A stretch of 64,000 nucleotides of DNA. It comes from Hellea balneolensis DSM 19091 (GTDB taxonomy: Bacteria > Pseudomonadota > Alphaproteobacteria > Caulobacterales > Maricaulaceae). The notes beneath the pieces were generated by a model. That model saw only the letters and a list, made by a program, of their open reading frames with translations, was not told the DNA's origin and did no database searches. The stretch is taken from NCBI RefSeq assembly GCF_000428525.1, contig NZ_KE386760.1, positions 85,832-149,831 of the forward strand. Reading direction: 5' to 3'. The position numbers and the translations under genes were made by a program. This document shows positions 38,661 through 46,824 of the stretch, one piece after another (within the stretch, counting starts at the first letter, position 1; every line of letters starts with the position of its first letter).

Positions 38661-38729
38661 CTAAAAGTCAATAATGATTGGCATCCCACCAGTTACGACT
38701 TCGATTTCTTCAAGAGTTAATTCACGCAT
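38661..38729 (-). CDS. 22-aa double-glycine precursor peptide (leader + heptapeptide core)
   Basis: Too short for routine callers. Minus-strand ATG at 38729 with AAGGA 7-8 nt upstream, stop TAG at 38663-38661. The leader is MRELTLEEIEVVTGG: an amphipathic acidic helix with Leu/Ile/Val at regular spacing and Gly-Gly at -2/-1, as recognised by C39 peptidases. The predicted released core is MPIIIDF (seven residues). It is 166 nt downstream of a C39-ABC exporter on the same strand and followed by a strong terminator. The core has no Cys, Ser or Thr, so lanthionine chemistry is excluded. Mature function, signal or antimicrobial, is inference. Confidence 0.8.
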   Translation of the reverse strand: MRELTLEEIEVVTGGMPIIIDF

Positions 38730-38784
38730 TGAATTTTCCTTGTTCTGCGTTTCCGGAATTGGAAACTATCAAATAAATGCGCCA

Positions 38785-38856
38785 TTTTCACTTAAAATCA
38801 AGTTAAAAAGTTACAAAATGGAACATTACAAGGTTAATACGCCTTAAAAGTGAAAA
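38785..38856. promoter_or_regulatory. Spaced inverted repeat upstream of the peptide gene
   Basis: TTTTCACTTAAAA (38785-38797) faces TTAAAAGTGAAAA (38844-38856); 11 of 13 bases match as inverted copies, with AAGTGAAAA perfect. It is in the AT-rich 166-nt gap between exporter and peptide. It could be a dimeric regulator site or part of an mRNA structure that sets peptide/exporter ratio. Confidence 0.4.
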
Positions 38857-38895
38857 GGTTGCATTAACAATGATAAAATTTATCAAAAATAATAC

Positions 38896-40950
38896 TTAAA
38901 TATGCAAAACTTGGTTTGAACGCTGAATAAAGGCAGGTCTGTGGGCTACAATTAATCTGGTAATCGGCATTTTTGCAATGATATCGACGATAATTTCCTC
39001 GGTTTTAGCATCCAGATTGGCTGTGCCTTCGTCCAAGAACAGGACGCTGGGTTCGTGATATAAAGCGCGGGCTAATAAGACGCGTTGTTTCTGACCGCCT
39101 GACAATATCGACCCCATATCCCCGACCATAGAGGTATAATGCATGGGAATAGCCATAATCTCATCATGAATTTGCGCTTTACGCGCGGCAGCGGCGACTT
39201 TTTTCATGTCCATTTCAGGATCAAAAAAGCTGATATTATCAGCGATCGTTCCAGATAATAACTTATCATCTTGCATTACAACGCCAATATGTTCACGCCA
39301 ACGGCGAATACCAATCTCTTGCAAAGGACGTCCATCTATCAAAATACGTCCCTTTGTTGGCTCATATAATCCCAATATAAGCTTCATAAGCGTCGTCTTA
39401 CCGCCGCCAGAGAGTCCTGTCAGAGTCGTCATTTGGCCGGGCTCTATCGCCAGACTATAATCGTCAAAAATCCAGCGATCTGTGTCTGAATAGCGAAATG
39501 AGATATTTTCAAGCTCAATGTGACCCTTAAACTCAGCACGTCCAGCTTCGCCGTCCTCTAGCTGTTCTTCTTCAGAGAAAATGATATCCGATAATCTGTC
39601 CAGATGAAGTGAGAGAAGCCGAAATTCGATACCCTTTTGCAAAAGCTGCGTGACGCTATCAGTAAAATATTGACGGTAAGCCAGAAACGCGACCAGCATG
39701 CCGAGCGTAAAGGCATTGCCATCCATCATCATCATGGCGGCGGCCCAAACCACGATGACGATCTGTAAGCCTGTTAAAAGCGTTTCCGCAAATTTCTGCC
39801 AGATCGTGAACTTTCCATACTCAACATTTGTATTGATGAAATCCGTATAAAGATTTCGCCAGGCCGCTTCGCGCTGAGCTTCTCGGCCAAAAAGTTTAAC
39901 TGTTGTGCTGGCGCGGATACTTTCAATCACATGGGTGTTTTCTACGGCTTTGGCATAGATGCTCTCTTCTTGCGTGCGGCGTAGATGTGGATAGATCAAA
40001 AGTGTGGAGAGGGTGAGCAATAGAACGCTTATCAGGATAATTGTCCCGAGCAGAGGTGAATAAAGATAGAGGATTATCAACATCAAAATGGCCATCACGC
40101 CGTCAATCAAAACGGCAACAATCGATTGAGTCAGCGCCTCTTGGATCGGCACAGAGCTGCCCATGCGCGAAATAATGTCCCCGACATGACGTTTTTCAAA
40201 ATAACTTGTAGGCAAGCGAATGAGGTGGCGAAAGACATTGCCGACCATCTGCAAGCTCATTTGATTGCCGTAAACTAGGATAGCCCAGCTACGCACAGCT
40301 TCACTGACCGCGCGCAAAATCATAAGACCGCCAAATCCCAGGGCGAGGGCTTTTAGCAAGCCATAATCATTTTGCGCCAGAGCGCCGTCCACAACGAGCT
40401 GTAAATAAAAAGGTGCGGCTAAAACTATGATTTGCAAAATAACAGAAAGCGTGAGCGTTTGAAATATGGCGCGCTTTAATCCGACAAGGCGTGACCAAAG
40501 CAGCGAAAGATGCGGCTTTAATCGTGCGTCTATAGGCGAAAATTCTGCTGTCGGGGTTAGCTCAAGCGCAATGCCCGTGAAGTGATCTGAGACTTGAGAG
40601 AGCTTTAAGTTTCGAAGTCCAATACCCGGATCGACAATTTGAACTTTGTCGCCTTTAACGGATTTTAGCACGACATAATGGTTTAAATCCCAATGCAAAA
40701 TGGCCGGGAGCTGGAGTTTTTCCAATTGGTCTAAATCAACTTTCAAAGGCCGCGCCGCGAGCTGAAGCCCTCCTGCGATCGCGATAATTGATTTTAGGGA
40801 TGCGCCCGTCATAGAGACAAGGTGACGTTTTCGGAGCACATTCAAATCAATATTATGCCCGTGATACTGGCCTATCATTGCAAGGCATGCCAGACCGCAC
40901 TCAGTCATTTCGGTTTGAAGAATAACGGGAAGTGTTTTGCGGCCAAACAT
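38896..40950 (-). CDS. C39-peptidase ABC exporter (double-glycine peptide transporter)
   Basis: 684 aa. N-terminal C39 domain (1-130): Gln and catalytic Cys in QTEMTECGLACLAM, His in HWDLNHYVVL, Asp in IVDPG, so the peptidase looks active. Six membrane helices at about 160-430. The ATPase domain has Walker A GLSGGGKTTL, signature LSGGQKQR, Walker B VLFLDEGT and H-loop VAHRP. It ends shortly after the H-loop and is slightly short for the family. It should cut after GG and move the core peptide out of the cytoplasm. Its ATG overlaps the stop of the 70-aa gene (TAATG), so the two are translationally coupled. Confidence 0.9.
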   Translation of the reverse strand: MFGRKTLPVILQTEMTECGLACLAMIGQYHGHNIDLNVLRKRHLVSMTGASLKSIIAIAGGLQLAARPLKVDLDQLEKLQLPAILHWDLNHYVVLKSVKGDKVQIVDPGIGLRNLKLSQVSDHFTGIALELTPTAEFSPIDARLKPHLSLLWSRLVGLKRAIFQTLTLSVILQIIVLAAPFYLQLVVDGALAQNDYGLLKALALGFGGLMILRAVSEAVRSWAILVYGNQMSLQMVGNVFRHLIRLPTSYFEKRHVGDIISRMGSSVPIQEALTQSIVAVLIDGVMAILMLIILYLYSPLLGTIILISVLLLTLSTLLIYPHLRRTQEESIYAKAVENTHVIESIRASTTVKLFGREAQREAAWRNLYTDFINTNVEYGKFTIWQKFAETLLTGLQIVIVVWAAAMMMMDGNAFTLGMLVAFLAYRQYFTDSVTQLLQKGIEFRLLSLHLDRLSDIIFSEEEQLEDGEAGRAEFKGHIELENISFRYSDTDRWIFDDYSLAIEPGQMTTLTGLSGGGKTTLMKLILGLYEPTKGRILIDGRPLQEIGIRRWREHIGVVMQDDKLLSGTIADNISFFDPEMDMKKVAAAARKAQIHDEIMAIPMHYTSMVGDMGSILSGGQKQRVLLARALYHEPSVLFLDEGTANLDAKTEEIIVDIIAKMPITRLIVAHRPAFIQRSNQVLHI

Positions 40951-41162
40951 TACTTAGGCCCTCTAGACAATATCCAGTCTAGGAGCCTGATGGAGTCTCC
41001 ATCCGTTTCGACCTTTAAGAAAAACAATCCCGCAATAAATATAATCATCACCAGAATGAGGAGAACGGTAATAATCCAGGAGGCCACACTATTTCGAAGC
41101 CGAACCTCGCCAAACAGGGCACGGGAGCGATGCTCCAAGGCTTCTTTACGAAATAAACTCAT
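40950..41162 (-). CDS. 70-aa membrane protein equal to the N-terminus of a HlyD-type adaptor
   Basis: It opens with LFRKEALEHRSRALFGEVRL, the usual cytoplasmic start of adaptors paired with C39-ABC exporters, then one membrane helix (WIITVLLILVMIIFIAGLFF), then only 20 more residues. The biotinyl-lipoyl, hairpin and beta-barrel domains of a true adaptor are absent, and no adaptor remnant follows because the ABC gene starts at once. The TAATG coupling argues that the short form is the real product rather than fresh decay; an old deletion that has been kept is also possible. Confidence 0.75.
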   Translation of the reverse strand: MSLFRKEALEHRSRALFGEVRLRNSVASWIITVLLILVMIIFIAGLFFLKVETDGDSIRLLDWILSRGPK

Positions 41163-41211
41163 GGTATTTGGCTAAGCCAATTCTAAAGGGATGTGAAGCC
41201 CTACTGGGGCC

Positions 41212-41712
41212 CTAACTACAAGCCGTCTTGGCCTTTTTGAGTGCCGCTGTGATTCCCTTAAGCGAGAACGCATAACTCACATTGGTTCCGCGTGCGCTGA
41301 CGGCCTTTAGGTTCATGGTTGCTCCTGCCTTCATTTTTGCAACAAGGGCGCGTTCATCATTTGAGTTTTCGATGAAGCTCTCATTTTCAGCCACGAACAT
41401 TTTATATTTAGCTGAGCCGACACGCGCTTCGGGCGCGCGGTTTGCTCTTAATGGAAAAGCGGCCATAAAACTGGGCTGCTCCTTAGCTGCGCCGGACTGC
41501 CAATTTGAGACCATAAAGTAAATTTCACCATGGCGGACCGAGCTTGGAGATTTGGATCTAGGCTCAGAGATAGCGTAGCAAATTTTGTCATTACCTTCCG
41601 CGCGAGAATAGACCGCCCAGTCGCTATATTTGCCCTCAAGCTTAGGCGCGGCTTGTGCCGCAGATGGCATGGTAAATGCCGCCAAAAATATGATTAAGAA
41701 AAGAGGTCTCAT
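41212..41712 (-). CDS. IalB-family exported protein
   Basis: 166 aa from ATG 41712 (a TTG 33 nt upstream is possible, but the signal peptide starts here). Signal peptide LFLIIFLAAFTMPSAAQA. The mature part has YSDWAVYSRAEGNDKICYAI, EIYFMVSNW and FAMKAGATMNLKAVSARG-like features of the invasion-associated locus B family common in alphaproteobacteria. Two cysteines (CYAI and C-terminal TACS) may form a disulfide. It precedes the 70-aa gene by 49 nt on the same strand and may be co-transcribed with the exporter. Confidence 0.7.
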   Translation of the reverse strand: MRPLFLIIFLAAFTMPSAAQAAPKLEGKYSDWAVYSRAEGNDKICYAISEPRSKSPSSVRHGEIYFMVSNWQSGAAKEQPSFMAAFPLRANRAPEARVGSAKYKMFVAENESFIENSNDERALVAKMKAGATMNLKAVSARGTNVSYAFSLKGITAALKKAKTACS

Positions 41713-41792
41713 TTCAGCACCCAATAATTTGTCCCTATTGGTCAATATTAAGGTTAAAACAGCCTTAATTTTTGCAAATTTTCAAGACGCAA

Positions 41793-43238
41793 TTACAGTA
41801 TATCCAATTTCCGCTGAATTTCTGTATGTTCCTCGCGCGTCATCTGATAGCGCGAGAAGCAAAACAGGCTTGCCAGGCCAAAGATGAGCGCCGTTAAAAG
41901 AGACGCGGTAGCAAGGCCGTCTATCGTGTCTTGGGCCACTTGGCTGGGCTCTAATTGTTTCGGGAAACTAAGCACCATTAAGGTCAGGCTCGCCACGGCC
42001 AAACCAACGGCAAAAGTGAGTTTCTGAGCAAATGAAAAAGCTGCATAAAGCAAGCCTTCTTGCCGTTTGCCGGTTCGAAGCTCCATCATGTCGGCCACAT
42101 CAGCAAGCATTGAATTTGAAATCACCAAAACCCCTGTCAGGCCTAAAAAGCCAAGGCCATTAAAGGCGGCGATAATCCACATGAGGCGGCTATCCCCAAT
42201 GGGCGGGAGCCAACCCATCAGATAGGCGGCAAAAGGAATGAGGTTACAAAGCAGGTAAATCGCTCCGAATAGTAATGTTGCAGGCTTTTTGTCCATTTTC
42301 GCCGCCAGAACGGAGGCCAAAATAACAGCCGGAATAAGCAGTAAGAACGGCGCTAAAGTCACAATTGTTTTCGCGCCTTGAGAAAGTTGCCAAAGATAGA
42401 CGCCCATATAAAGGCTAAGCGAACTTCCCGCGCCATATAAAATAAGGATGAGGCTATAGCCGCCCGATAGCCAGATAAAGGGGCGAATATTGGCCGCTTT
42501 TTTAAGCTCTCTGAATGTCTCGCGCCAATGGTTGCGGTCATCACCCTTATAGCGGCGAATGTCAGTGACTTTATGCCGTGTTCCGAAAACCGCGATCAAG
42601 CTCCCAATGACGCCAATAATTGTCATGGTCAAAACGAAAGGCGCGTAGCCTGCCTGGTTCATCATGCCGTCTTCAAAAGCGGGACTGTCCGGCAGGAAAA
42701 TGATAAAACCAATGAGGAAGACAAAGATATTGAAGGTGTTGTTAAACAGCTCTCTGACAGAGACAATATTTGTGCGTTCATTATAATTCGTGGAAAGCTC
42801 GGCCCCAAGGGAGTAATAAGGCACGCCGTAAATGGTGAGTCCTATGCGCACGACTAAAAGGAAAAACAGCATCCAGAGGAATAAACCGTTCGCGCTAAGG
42901 CTTGTTGGCGGCGCGAATAACAGCACTAAGGCAATCGCGGTGGGAATAATGCCCCACAGCATGAATTTATGTCGCCGTCCCCATTTTTCATTGCGATAAT
43001 TATCAGAGATTTGTCCCATAATCGGATCGGAAAAGGCATCGACGAAAAGCGCAATCATCGTCGCGATAAAGACAAGCCCTTCTGATACGCCTAAGACATT
43101 TGAAAAATAAAACAGGAAGAAGAAATGAAACAACATATTCTTCACAGAGATTAAACCCTGACCCGCGCCGTAAGCCGCTTTGGTCGGGATAGAGACTTGC
43201 CGTATTTTTACGGGTAGAGCTGTTTTAGTCGAGGCCAT
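41793..43238 (-). CDS. GPH-family (MFS_2) cation:sugar symporter
   Basis: 481 aa from ATG 43238 (AAGGA 8 nt upstream; the longer frame lacks a site). Twelve predicted helices with DAFSDPIMGQISDNYRNEKW and GRRHKFMLWG, the signature loop of glycoside-pentoside-hexuronide:cation symporters (MelB-like). Substrate unknown. Last gene of the TetR-led operon, 19 nt after the SpoU gene. Confidence 0.8.
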   Translation of the reverse strand: MASTKTALPVKIRQVSIPTKAAYGAGQGLISVKNMLFHFFFLFYFSNVLGVSEGLVFIATMIALFVDAFSDPIMGQISDNYRNEKWGRRHKFMLWGIIPTAIALVLLFAPPTSLSANGLFLWMLFFLLVVRIGLTIYGVPYYSLGAELSTNYNERTNIVSVRELFNNTFNIFVFLIGFIIFLPDSPAFEDGMMNQAGYAPFVLTMTIIGVIGSLIAVFGTRHKVTDIRRYKGDDRNHWRETFRELKKAANIRPFIWLSGGYSLILILYGAGSSLSLYMGVYLWQLSQGAKTIVTLAPFLLLIPAVILASVLAAKMDKKPATLLFGAIYLLCNLIPFAAYLMGWLPPIGDSRLMWIIAAFNGLGFLGLTGVLVISNSMLADVADMMELRTGKRQEGLLYAAFSFAQKLTFAVGLAVASLTLMVLSFPKQLEPSQVAQDTIDGLATASLLTALIFGLASLFCFSRYQMTREEHTEIQRKLDIL

Positions 43239-43257
43239 ATCAGAATCCTTCAAGAGA

Positions 43258-43767
43258 CTAGCGCTTACGCTTAGGGCGAGACCACGTCTCATCAGGGCCG
43301 CCGACTTTGACGGGTCGATCAGGATATCCGCCCATCATGATGGTGCGATCATAGAGGGCGAGGGCGCAAGCCAGGCTAACATTGATACAAAACTTAGTCG
43401 GTATTTTGACAAGGTAGTCACAGCGGGCTTGCATATCATCCGACAAATTCCCTTTCTCGGGCCCAAGCACATAAACGCAATTTGTCGGGTGGCGAAAGCT
43501 TGGCAGTTCTATCGACTCATCGGTCAACTCAACTCCGACCATTTGGCAGTTCTTAGGCAGAATAAGATCGCCGGGCGTGTCCCATTCATAAAAAGGCATA
43601 TGGGTGTCCGAGCGTGATGTGTCAGTACGTCGGACTTCGAGCGCCTTATGCGTGGCGCCTATGGTAAAGGCAAAGCTTGCGCCAAAGGCATTAGACGTGC
43701 GCAGTACAGCGCCTAAATTATAGGATTTGGAAATTCCTTCAACACCCACACCGAAATAACCTCTCAT
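43258..43767 (-). CDS. SpoU/TrmH-family RNA 2'-O-methyltransferase
   Basis: 169 aa, a single SPOUT domain without extensions. Motif 1 NLGAVLRTSNAFGASFAF, motif 2 VYVLGPEKGNLSDDM, motif 3 IPTKFCINVSLACALALYDR (normally IPM-G-VDSLNVSVA). Short length resembles TrmL or TrmH-type enzymes that methylate tRNA ribose; the target cannot be told from sequence. It starts 3 nt after the LplT-like gene stop. Confidence 0.8.
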   Translation of the reverse strand: MRGYFGVGVEGISKSYNLGAVLRTSNAFGASFAFTIGATHKALEVRRTDTSRSDTHMPFYEWDTPGDLILPKNCQMVGVELTDESIELPSFRHPTNCVYVLGPEKGNLSDDMQARCDYLVKIPTKFCINVSLACALALYDRTIMMGGYPDRPVKVGGPDETWSRPKRKR

Positions 43768-43770
43768 GAC

Positions 43771-45093
43771 CTAGCTCTCCAAATGAACATAACGTTCAAT
43801 GGGGTTAAACGTGCGGTAGATGGCATAGGCGGCGACTATGGCGCTGCCAATCACAATCATAACAAAAGGCATTTTTGGCGCGACTTTCATGGCCGCAAGT
43901 CCAATGAGGCCAAAGGTTGTTATGTTGACAAAGAGGTTTAACAAAACAGATCCTGCGCTCATCAGTTGCGCCCGAATATTCGGGTTGGCCCGCCTTTGCG
44001 ACATGGCTTGCAACGGCACCAGGAACAGCCCGTTACAGATGGAGGCGCCGACGATCGCCGTCATAAATAACGGCATATGCGGATTTTGCGCAAAATCACT
44101 GACGGGGCCGAATGTCTCCGCCCCCATATAAGTCGGGCTTGGTATCAAGCAAAGCATAAGCACGAATAGCGTCACCCCCGTAATGCCAAAGGCCGACAGG
44201 CCTACGGATTCAGGGCCCCAGATCTTCCAGCCGCCAATAAAAAGCGTCAGGAGCGAGCCGATTAAAATTGAGATCGTCGAACTGGCCAGCATCATCATCA
44301 GCACGCCCTCTTCATAGCGCATAGTTGTGGCGACATAATCAGGGAAGGTCGTAACAAAAACGGTGGAGAGGCCATAAAACCAAGCCACCCCCAAGAGCGG
44401 CCGCAGCACATCTTGATTGGCAAAGGCTTGCTTAAGAACGTTGACCGTCGCCGTAATGGGATTGTAATTGACCTTTAATTTGGGCTGCGGCGCGGGCGCT
44501 GCGGGGGTCATTTCCGCCGCGATCCAGCCTACAATAGCGAGCGAAAATAAAAGTCCTGAAATGACAGGCGTTCCAAATTTCAAAACGCCAAGGCCCACGA
44601 CAGTGCCGACCAAAAGGATAGAGAATTGAAATCCGCTCATCAGCGCATTGCCGGTAATGAGCTCTTTCTCGGACAGCCATTGCGGCAGCACCGCATTTTT
44701 CGTCGGCGAGAAAAAAGCTGATTGCGCCCCCATCAGCCCCAAACATACAGCAAGGATATGCACATTCTTAAGCGCAAACCCCACAGCCGCAAGCGCCATA
44801 ATCAGCGCCTCGGCGCGTTTGACCCAGCGAAAGATTTTGCCGCGGTCAAATTTATCCGCGATTTGTCCGGCTATGGCGCAGAGGATCGTAAAGGGCCCCG
44901 TAAAGATCAGCGCCGCCACAGGCACGCGCACCGCGCTGGGCAGGTCAGAGAGAAAAGCAAAGCCGCCAAATGTGATCATCGCAATCAGTGCATTTTTGAG
45001 CGTATTGTCGTTAAATGTGCCGGTTTGGAAGAGGGTGAAAAGCGGCAAGAACCGCCTTTGCACCAATAATTTTCCCGCGAGTCTTGCGCTCAT
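43771..45093 (-). CDS. MFS transporter, LplT-like lysophospholipid flippase
   Basis: 440 aa, twelve helices. QTGTFNDNTLKNALIAMITF near the N-terminus and GAQSAFFSPTKNAVLPQWLS are hallmarks of the LplT/Aas-associated MFS group. The gene overlaps the preceding acyltransferase by 4 nt. LplT plus a PlsC-type acyltransferase is a known pairing for re-acylation of lysophospholipids at the inner membrane, often seen as one fused protein. Confidence 0.8.
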   Translation of the reverse strand: MSARLAGKLLVQRRFLPLFTLFQTGTFNDNTLKNALIAMITFGGFAFLSDLPSAVRVPVAALIFTGPFTILCAIAGQIADKFDRGKIFRWVKRAEALIMALAAVGFALKNVHILAVCLGLMGAQSAFFSPTKNAVLPQWLSEKELITGNALMSGFQFSILLVGTVVGLGVLKFGTPVISGLLFSLAIVGWIAAEMTPAAPAPQPKLKVNYNPITATVNVLKQAFANQDVLRPLLGVAWFYGLSTVFVTTFPDYVATTMRYEEGVLMMMLASSTISILIGSLLTLFIGGWKIWGPESVGLSAFGITGVTLFVLMLCLIPSPTYMGAETFGPVSDFAQNPHMPLFMTAIVGASICNGLFLVPLQAMSQRRANPNIRAQLMSAGSVLLNLFVNITTFGLIGLAAMKVAPKMPFVMIVIGSAIVAAYAIYRTFNPIERYVHLES

Positions 45094-45905
45094 GATGTCT
45101 CTCCCTTTTCGGCTTCCGCCTCGCGGGCCTCACGTTTGGCGCGGGCCACATCATTCTCTTCGGTCTTGCCAATATCATCAGGGTTTAGCGCCCCGAGATT
45201 ATCCAAGTCCAGAAGCGCAATAGAGCGCGTTTCGATGTCACTTTCAAGCCGCGCCATAAATTCCTCTTTGCCAAGGCCCGGCATGATGGGCGGCAAGAAT
45301 TCAAGGCTTGCGGGGCCGGGATGTTTCACCCAATCATTTTGGTTCCAGCGCTGCCCTAAATTACTGGCGAGCGGGACCACAGGACAGCCAAAATCCTTAT
45401 ACAGATGATAGACGCCTTTGCGGTATTTATGCTGCGTGCCAATCTTTGAGAGGTGCCCCTCAGGATAAATCAGCAATCTACGCCCTTGCTCACGCACAAT
45501 GGCGGAGGTCTCAGCCATTTTTCGGCGCTGATCCACGCCGCCGCAATTATTGATCACCACGGCATTCATTTTGGTCAGGATGCGCCCGATAAAAAGAAAT
45601 TTCGTAATCGCATCCCCCGTCACAAAGGATAGGTCAAAAAATTGCGAAAAAACGACAAAGCCGTCGCCATAGCTCTGATGCTTGGCGGCAATAATAACGG
45701 GCCCGTCGGCGGGGATATGTTCATGCCCCGTGACCTGCACCTTAATCCCAGCAATCACCCGCATCCCCCACACCATCAGGCGCGTATAGCGGCGCAAAGA
45801 GGCCATCATTATTTTCCGCCCCGGAAGCAGCGAGAGGATGACGCAAACCACCGCATAAATGGCCGTCACAGTCAGGAAAAAGACGTTAAATAATAAAGAG
45901 CGCAT
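45090..45905 (-). CDS. PlsC-like 1-acylglycerol-3-phosphate O-acyltransferase
   Basis: 271 aa. N-terminal membrane helix, then the acyltransferase blocks HQSYGD (HxxxxD with catalytic His), GGVDQRR, YPEGHLS and VPLASNLG. It transfers an acyl chain to lysophosphatidate or a lysophospholipid. The tail past about 225 is charged (REAREAEAEKGE). It starts 2 nt after the TetR gene and overlaps the LplT-like gene. Confidence 0.85.
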   Translation of the reverse strand: MRSLLFNVFFLTVTAIYAVVCVILSLLPGRKIMMASLRRYTRLMVWGMRVIAGIKVQVTGHEHIPADGPVIIAAKHQSYGDGFVVFSQFFDLSFVTGDAITKFLFIGRILTKMNAVVINNCGGVDQRRKMAETSAIVREQGRRLLIYPEGHLSKIGTQHKYRKGVYHLYKDFGCPVVPLASNLGQRWNQNDWVKHPGPASLEFLPPIMPGLGKEEFMARLESDIETRSIALLDLDNLGALNPDDIGKTEENDVARAKREAREAEAEKGETS

Positions 45906-45907
45906 GA

Positions 45908-46543
45908 CTAAACCTCCTCTTTCTGTTTAAGGCCGAGCACAGCAAAAACACCCGCTTCAAAAGCGGGGATATGCGCCGAGAGCGGCCCGTCTATGGCGCC
46001 CAGCACTTTGGCTTGGGCAGGATGCAAAACAACGCCCAAAGCCATGGCCGAGAGGAGGCTCGCATCACCTTTCGGCATAGCGCCCCCATCCATCGCTTTT
46101 TGCAAGAGTTTCACCGCCGCCATATGGGGCGAATTCGGCCACTCTCCGGCTGGCGCATCGGAGAGCGCCGGGAAGTGATGCAAATGCAAAATATGATAGC
46201 GGAACAATGTCCAATCATCATCGGCAATCTCGCAATAATGGCGCACGATAAAGCTTACCTGATCGGCAAGGCCCTCCTCGCGCGCAGAGGCGGCCATAAT
46301 CATCTCGGTCAAGCGAATATGAATGGCCCGCATCAGCTCCCGCGCCAACGTGTCTTTGTTTTTGAAATAACGATAAAGCAGACCCTCAGACACACCCGCT
46401 TGCTGCGAGATGGATTTGGTCGAGACCCCATCCACGCCATGCTCAGCGAACAGCCACACCGCTGCCCGCTCAATCTTAGCCTTATTCGTTCCGTCCACAG
46501 CCGAAACGCCCCGCCCAGGCTCATGATACTTTATTGTGCTCAT
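45908..46543 (-). CDS. TetR-family regulator leading the lipid operon
   Basis: 211 aa from ATG 46543, for which AAGGAG is at the right 6-nt distance; ATG 46549 would touch it. DNA-binding part: ERAAVWLFAEHGVDGVSTKS, then ISQQAGVSEGLLYRYFKNKD. First gene of TetR-plsC-lplT-spoU-GPH. Two near-identical palindromes lie just upstream, so it most likely represses its own operon and responds to a lipid or membrane-stress ligand (inference). Confidence 0.8.
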   Translation of the reverse strand: MSTIKYHEPGRGVSAVDGTNKAKIERAAVWLFAEHGVDGVSTKSISQQAGVSEGLLYRYFKNKDTLARELMRAIHIRLTEMIMAASAREEGLADQVSFIVRHYCEIADDDWTLFRYHILHLHHFPALSDAPAGEWPNSPHMAAVKLLQKAMDGGAMPKGDASLLSAMALGVVLHPAQAKVLGAIDGPLSAHIPAFEAGVFAVLGLKQKEEV

Positions 46544-46572
46544 GCTCATCTCCTTAGATAGTGCCTTAGATA

Positions 46573-46590
46573 AGTGAGTAATCACTCATT
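46573..46590. promoter_or_regulatory. Operator palindrome 1 for the TetR regulator
   Basis: TGAGT-AATC-ACTCA core within AGTGAGTAATCACTCATT, 30 bp upstream of the regulator start. Same core as site 2, read in the other orientation. Confidence 0.7.
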
Positions 46591-46632
46591 TATAGCGTGA
46601 TACAGAGAAGGATGGGGGAGCGCAAGGGAAAA

Positions 46633-46650
46633 AATGAGTGATTACTCATT
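46633..46650. promoter_or_regulatory. Operator palindrome 2 for the TetR regulator
   Basis: AATGAGTGATTACTCATT, TGAGT-GATT-ACTCA core. Its centre is exactly 60 bp from that of site 1, so the two sites bracket the likely promoter. Confidence 0.7.
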
Positions 46651-46790
46651 TTTGGGGTTTAGGGTTAATGAGGGGTTAAGAGGGAGCGGTGCAGTGGCAA
46701 CATCCTCATTACGGTCCATAGCCTAGATCTTGGATTGAATTGCTATAGTGGGGTCACTTAATCGTTGGGACGGAATACCATCCTAAGGGA

Positions 46791-46823
46791 AAACACATGG
46801 CAATTACAGAGAGTCATGTGTTT
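46791..46823. other. Inverted repeat after the four-repeat protein gene
   Basis: AAACACATG and CATGTGTTT, perfect 9-bp arms separated by 15 nt, ending 2 nt past the stop of the minus-strand gene. On the minus strand the second arm ends in TTT, so it may act as a weak terminator. Confidence 0.4.
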
Positions 46824-46824
46824 C

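Noticed and set aside
40950-41162. Calling the 70-aa adaptor stub a pseudogene
   Set aside because: No downstream adaptor remnant is present and the stop codon is coupled to the exporter start, so it looks maintained.
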